Origin: Candidatus Omnitrophota bacterium
GTDB lineage: Bacteria; Omnitrophota; Gorgyraeia; Zapsychrales; Fredricksoniimonadaceae
DNA length: 44,128 nucleotides
Assembly: GCA_021731625.1 (NCBI GenBank)
Contig: JAKFXC010000005.1
Coordinates: forward strand, 1-44,128
Reading direction: 5' to 3'
Made by a program: the position numbers and the translations under genes. Shown here one piece after another: positions 41,292 to 44,128 of this stretch (its first letter is position 1; each line of letters begins with the position of its first letter). The notes under the pieces are model-generated. The model searched no databases. It was not told the DNA's origin and saw nothing but the letters and a program-made list of their open reading frames with translations.

Positions 41292-43007
41292 ATGAGTGAA
41301 AAACCTGCAGATGTCGTCATTATTTTCTCGCCGCTGATTGAAGGTATTCCGATTGCTCCGGCGGGCATCCCCAGCTTGCTGGCTTATCTTAACGATAAAG
41401 GATTTTCCACCCGTGTCCTCGACCTGGACATGGCCTATAAAAAAACAAATACGCTTTTTAACACGTTGGGCAAAATTGAGAAGTTCCTGGTTTCGTGCAA
41501 ACCAGGCAATGCCGGGACGATTTTGACGCGCACGACGGTTGTGGCTGGAAAGAAGAAAAATCCGTTAGGTGTGGCGTTTCGCAAGTTCGTTAAGAACTGG
41601 GGTAGAAAGGCGCTGTTTTATGTTCGCAGGGCAAAGAACATGATTTTTAAGCAGCCGCCTTTGTCGCTCAATGATGTCTTGACCAAATTTGAAAGCACTC
41701 ACAAATACGACGAGATTTTGGAGTCCATGCTGCGGCCGGTCATCGAGGCCTCCCCCTCGGCGGTGATCGGCATCTCCGCCATCTATCCTGACCAGCTGCT
41801 CTGCTCGCTCATCATTGCCCGGTTGATCAAAAAAAACAATCCCCAGGCGTTCGTCCTGCTTGGCGGCTCGCAGGTGACGGCGTATCTGGACACATTGACG
41901 TCGGCCGCGCGCATGACCCCTTACATTGATGCTTTGATGGTGTTTGAAGGTGAAGTAGGATTGGCAAATCTTATCAAGGCCCGCAGAGAAGGACAACCCG
42001 TGCATGATATTGAGAATTTGTATTATAAAGATGGCGATCATTATACTCCCTCGAGTAAAGTCGGTTTCAAAATGAAGCTTGCCGAGTATCATATCCCTGA
42101 TTATTCCGGGTTCGACCTTAAGGATTACGCGGAGCCGGCGCTGGCCTTAAGGACCTTGCGGGGTTGCTTTTGGAACAAGTGCGCCTTTTGTTCCTACCCC
42201 ACGACCGGAGGTGCTTTTTCCATGACCGGCGAGAGTTTTGTCATATCCTGCATCAAAGAGCTGCAGAAAAAGCATGGAATTAATCGCTTTGAGTTTATTG
42301 ATCCTTCCTTGCCAGCGGCGTATTTGAACAAAATCGCGGGGGCCATTATCAAGGAAGGGTTAAAAGTTGAGTGGTTCTGTCGGGCCAACTGCCAGGAGGA
42401 ATTCGCAAACCCGGAGTTTGCCGCCTTCTTGAAGCGTTCCGGATGCCTGTCCATGGCTTTAGGAGTTGAGTCGGGAAATGATCGGATCATCCACTTAATG
42501 CGCAAGCAGCAAAAAAGCGCGGCCGCGGCGGTTGAGTGCATCAAGACTTTGCATGCGGCGGGGATCAACGTGGACATCTACGGCATGATCGGATTCCCGA
42601 CGGAGACCGTTGATGAGATGGAAAACACAGTCGACTTTATCATGATGCTGAAGAAGAAATACAACGTAGGAATCAACTGGATTTCGATTTTTAATCTGGT
42701 GGAAGGTTCTCCCATCATTGCGGAACCGGAAAATTTTGGGATCACCAAGATCTATGATCAAAGCGTCAAGGCCAAGCAAGGTTACGGCTATGCGTACGAT
42801 TGTGCGGAAGGCGCCACGGTTGAGGAGACCCAGGCCATCGTTAAGAGGGCCAACCATTTCCTAAGATATCCCTTCCTTTATGACCTGCACCGGATGTTTC
42901 ATCCGAGGCAACCATCACCCCTGGTCAAAGAAATGGCATCCCAAGAACCACGTTTGCCGCCCAAAGTTAAAAATCGGGTCCGGGAAAACCAACCATCCCT
43001 CAATTAG
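41292..43007 (+). CDS. radical SAM protein with B12-binding-like N-terminal region
   Basis: This 571-residue protein has an N-terminal Rossmann-like part (about 1-240) with PAGIPSLLAYLNDKGFSTRVLDLD and GISAIYPDQLLCSLIIARLIK ... LLGGSQVTA, as in B12-binding radical SAM (class B) proteins. The DxHxxG cobalamin-ligand motif is not evident. The radical SAM cluster is RGCFWNKCAFC, Cys292, Cys297 and Cys300, spaced Cx4Cx2C with one more residue than the usual Cx3Cx2C. MALGVESGNDRIIHLM and YGMIGFPTET are further family motifs. GGGGGT lies about 9 bases before the ATG. A tRNA, lipid or peptide methylation is possible; I do not know the substrate. Confidence 0.82.
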   Translation: MSEKPADVVIIFSPLIEGIPIAPAGIPSLLAYLNDKGFSTRVLDLDMAYKKTNTLFNTLGKIEKFLVSCKPGNAGTILTRTTVVAGKKKNPLGVAFRKFVKNWGRKALFYVRRAKNMIFKQPPLSLNDVLTKFESTHKYDEILESMLRPVIEASPSAVIGISAIYPDQLLCSLIIARLIKKNNPQAFVLLGGSQVTAYLDTLTSAARMTPYIDALMVFEGEVGLANLIKARREGQPVHDIENLYYKDGDHYTPSSKVGFKMKLAEYHIPDYSGFDLKDYAEPALALRTLRGCFWNKCAFCSYPTTGGAFSMTGESFVISCIKELQKKHGINRFEFIDPSLPAAYLNKIAGAIIKEGLKVEWFCRANCQEEFANPEFAAFLKRSGCLSMALGVESGNDRIIHLMRKQQKSAAAAVECIKTLHAAGINVDIYGMIGFPTETVDEMENTVDFIMMLKKKYNVGINWISIFNLVEGSPIIAEPENFGITKIYDQSVKAKQGYGYAYDCAEGATVEETQAIVKRANHFLRYPFLYDLHRMFHPRQPSPLVKEMASQEPRLPPKVKNRVRENQPSLN

Positions 43008-43008
43008 T

Positions 43009-43380
43009 ATGTCCATGGACGCTAAAAGTAAATATTATTGGGCCAAGCAAGAGATTGACGAACATTGCCCCGTCATTGACGCTCCGAAATTTGATCCCTA
43101 CAAAGATTTTCACCGGGATAGGACCGGAATCTATGTGTTGATCCGGGTGGATTTTTCCACATTAACCATTGATGTGGCTATTTGCGACAAAGACAATAAA
43201 ATTATTGCGGTTTTCCGGGGAACCACTCCCCAGGACATTTGTGAGGCTATTTTTAAGTATGAAAAGAAGGAAGGGATTGAGTGGTTGACCGACAAAAGCC
43301 ACATTGCCTATTTAGGCAAAGAGTTAAAAAAAGCACAGATCGCTTTGGCAATGGGCCAAAATTCTTATTATCAAGAGTGA
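43009..43380 (+). CDS. DUF4346-like protein
   Basis: This 123-residue protein matches the DUF4346 pattern I know: DPYKDFHRDRTGIYVLIRVDFST near the start and HIAYLGKELKKAQIALAMG near the end (family 'D..G.f.i.vd', 'HaaYLGrEL.kAe.ALk.g'). The ATG at 43009 follows the radical SAM stop by 1 base, so the two are co-translated; the frame is open further upstream but overlaps the previous gene. Family members are small and are found with ThyX or methanopterin-type genes elsewhere. Function is not established. Confidence 0.72.
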   Translation: MSMDAKSKYYWAKQEIDEHCPVIDAPKFDPYKDFHRDRTGIYVLIRVDFSTLTIDVAICDKDNKIIAVFRGTTPQDICEAIFKYEKKEGIEWLTDKSHIAYLGKELKKAQIALAMGQNSYYQE

Positions 43381-43797
43381 AGTAAAACCTGTTCCATGTT
43401 CTAAATTCCCTCCTTGTTTCCTTCGACGGCCTCATTACCCAAGTCAATGGTATTGGGTGGAAATTTAATAAAAGGCACGGCTCGCAAAAGCAGATGATCT
43501 TCCCCCGGTCACGACTCAGACGAGATTGCTTATTTGGTCCACAGCAATCGCCCGTTGGTCCGCAGTTATGTCGCCGACCTGGACACGCGTTGTTTTAGAC
43601 GGCTTCTGAGTGCGGTTTTGCGGTGGCTGTTCTATGCGGCAGCTTTTTCACTTGCGACTGGTTACCATATAAGAACCTGTTTACTTATAACTGTCAGGCA
43701 TCCGATGGTGGCTACAAAATGGTTTCGATGTCAAAAGTATCTTAATATTGCGGTGCATATGCCGATCTTGTTTACGAATGACCGATCCAATCCCCCA
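43381..43797. other. 417-bp stretch without a recognisable gene
   Basis: No tRNA, terminator hairpin or repeat was seen. A 90-codon plus-strand frame (43,534-43,806) is open but has no ribosome site, has a Cys- and Arg-rich composition without pattern, and runs into the ATPase gene on the other strand. It may be the decayed remains of a gene. Confidence 0.4.
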
Positions 43798-44127
43798 TTA
43801 ACTTAGTTTTAATCCATGTAACCTTAAAGAATTTCCAATAACATTGACGGAACTAAATGCCATCGCAGCCCCTGCGATCATAGGGCTCAATAGTATGCCG
43901 AAGAAGGGATATAAAATTCCTGCAGCAATGGGCACACCCAGCGTATTATAAATAAAAGCAAAGAAAAGATTCTGCCGGATATTTTTCATAACGGAACGAC
44001 TTAAACGCAAGGCCTTCACGATTCCATTGAGATCACCCTTAACTAAAGTGATCCCGGCGCTTTCAATCGCCACATCTGTTCCTGTCCCCATCGCTACCCC
44101 AACTTCCGCTTGCGCCAAAGCAGGGGC
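43798..44127 (-). CDS. heavy-metal P1B-type ATPase (CopA-like), C-terminal fragment
   Basis: Only the last 109 or so residues lie in the window; the 5' part is outside it. The visible part holds [20 protein letters not shown], the end of the P-domain with the metal-ATPase GTGTDVA. The motif [21 protein letters not shown] is typical of CopA. Two final membrane helices follow, with [18 protein letters not shown], which holds the conserved helix-7 YN of copper pumps, and [15 protein letters not shown], which holds the M-x2-SS of helix 8. This residue set points to Cu+ transport. It is probably unrelated to the glycan genes. Confidence 0.92.
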   Translation of the reverse strand, partial: APALAQAEVGVAMGTGTDVAIESAGITLVKGDLNGIVKALRLSRSVMKNIRQNLFFAFIYNTLGVPIAAGILYPFFGILLSPMIAGAAMAFSSVNVIGNSLRLHGLKLS

Positions 44128-44128
44128 A

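Noticed and set aside
43534-43806. 90-residue plus-strand frame
   Set aside because: No ribosome site, no recognisable pattern, and it overlaps the P-type ATPase stop on the other strand; treated as chance or a decayed remnant.

Overview
The window is from a Gram-negative (diderm) bacterium of intermediate GC content: it encodes a TonB-dependent outer-membrane receptor, and almost all of it is devoted to a surface or flagellar glycan. I cannot name the species. The mix of fused sugar enzymes, YfhO-like membrane proteins and cobalamin-dependent style genes would suit an uncultured lineage such as Omnitrophota, but that is only a guess. I saw no rRNA, tRNA, CRISPR array or insertion sequence.

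Region 1 (1-28,770, all minus strand) is one very long operon of 24 tightly coupled genes, many joined by ATGA overlaps. It starts at a near-perfect sigma70 promoter (-35 at 28,765-28,770, -10 at 28,743-28,748) with a perfect 15-bp palindrome over the expected start site. The first gene is an EPS-type MarR regulator. Then come PseB, an RmlD-like reductase fused to PseC, a GSA-aminomutase-like aminotransferase, an aldo/keto reductase, a GNAT, a divergent NeuB-like synthase with an apparent 1-base frameshift, a second GNAT, a VOC protein, an FkbH-like HAD-IIIC enzyme, an acyl carrier protein, a PIG-L deacetylase fused to a GNAT, a canonical NeuB/PseI synthase, an SpsF-like cytidylyltransferase and PseG. 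Together these predict one or two pseudaminic-acid-like nonulosonic acids, one perhaps carrying an unusual ACP-derived N-acyl group. The operon continues with an asparagine-synthase-like protein, a methyltransferase, a CPA2 antiporter and a DUF4910-type peptidase-like protein. It ends with a sulfation cassette (pyruvate kinase-ATP sulfurylase fusion, APS kinase, sulfotransferase), a 1316-residue two-module putative glycosyltransferase and the N-terminal part of a Wzx-type flippase.

Region 2 (28,778-33,577, minus) is a second operon: a polytopic YfhO-like membrane protein, a DPM1-like GT2, a methyltransferase and an Rmd-like SDR. A divergent YfhO family gene (33,667-35,898, plus) faces it. It converges with two tandem GT-C-like membrane proteins (35,885-38,180, minus).

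Region 3 (38,223-43,380) is linked to cobalamin. A BtuB-like receptor sits behind a cobalamin riboswitch and an intrinsic terminator, next to a DUF6580-like membrane protein. A divergent small protein, a radical SAM protein with an N-terminal B12-binding-like region and a DUF4346 protein follow on the plus strand. The window closes with a roughly 420-bp stretch without a recognisable gene and the 3' end of a heavy-metal (CopA-like) P-type ATPase.

The two most novel-looking units are the PAPS-supply module with a built-in pyruvate kinase domain, and the FkbH/ACP/deacetylase-acyltransferase module placed inside a nonulosonate pathway.
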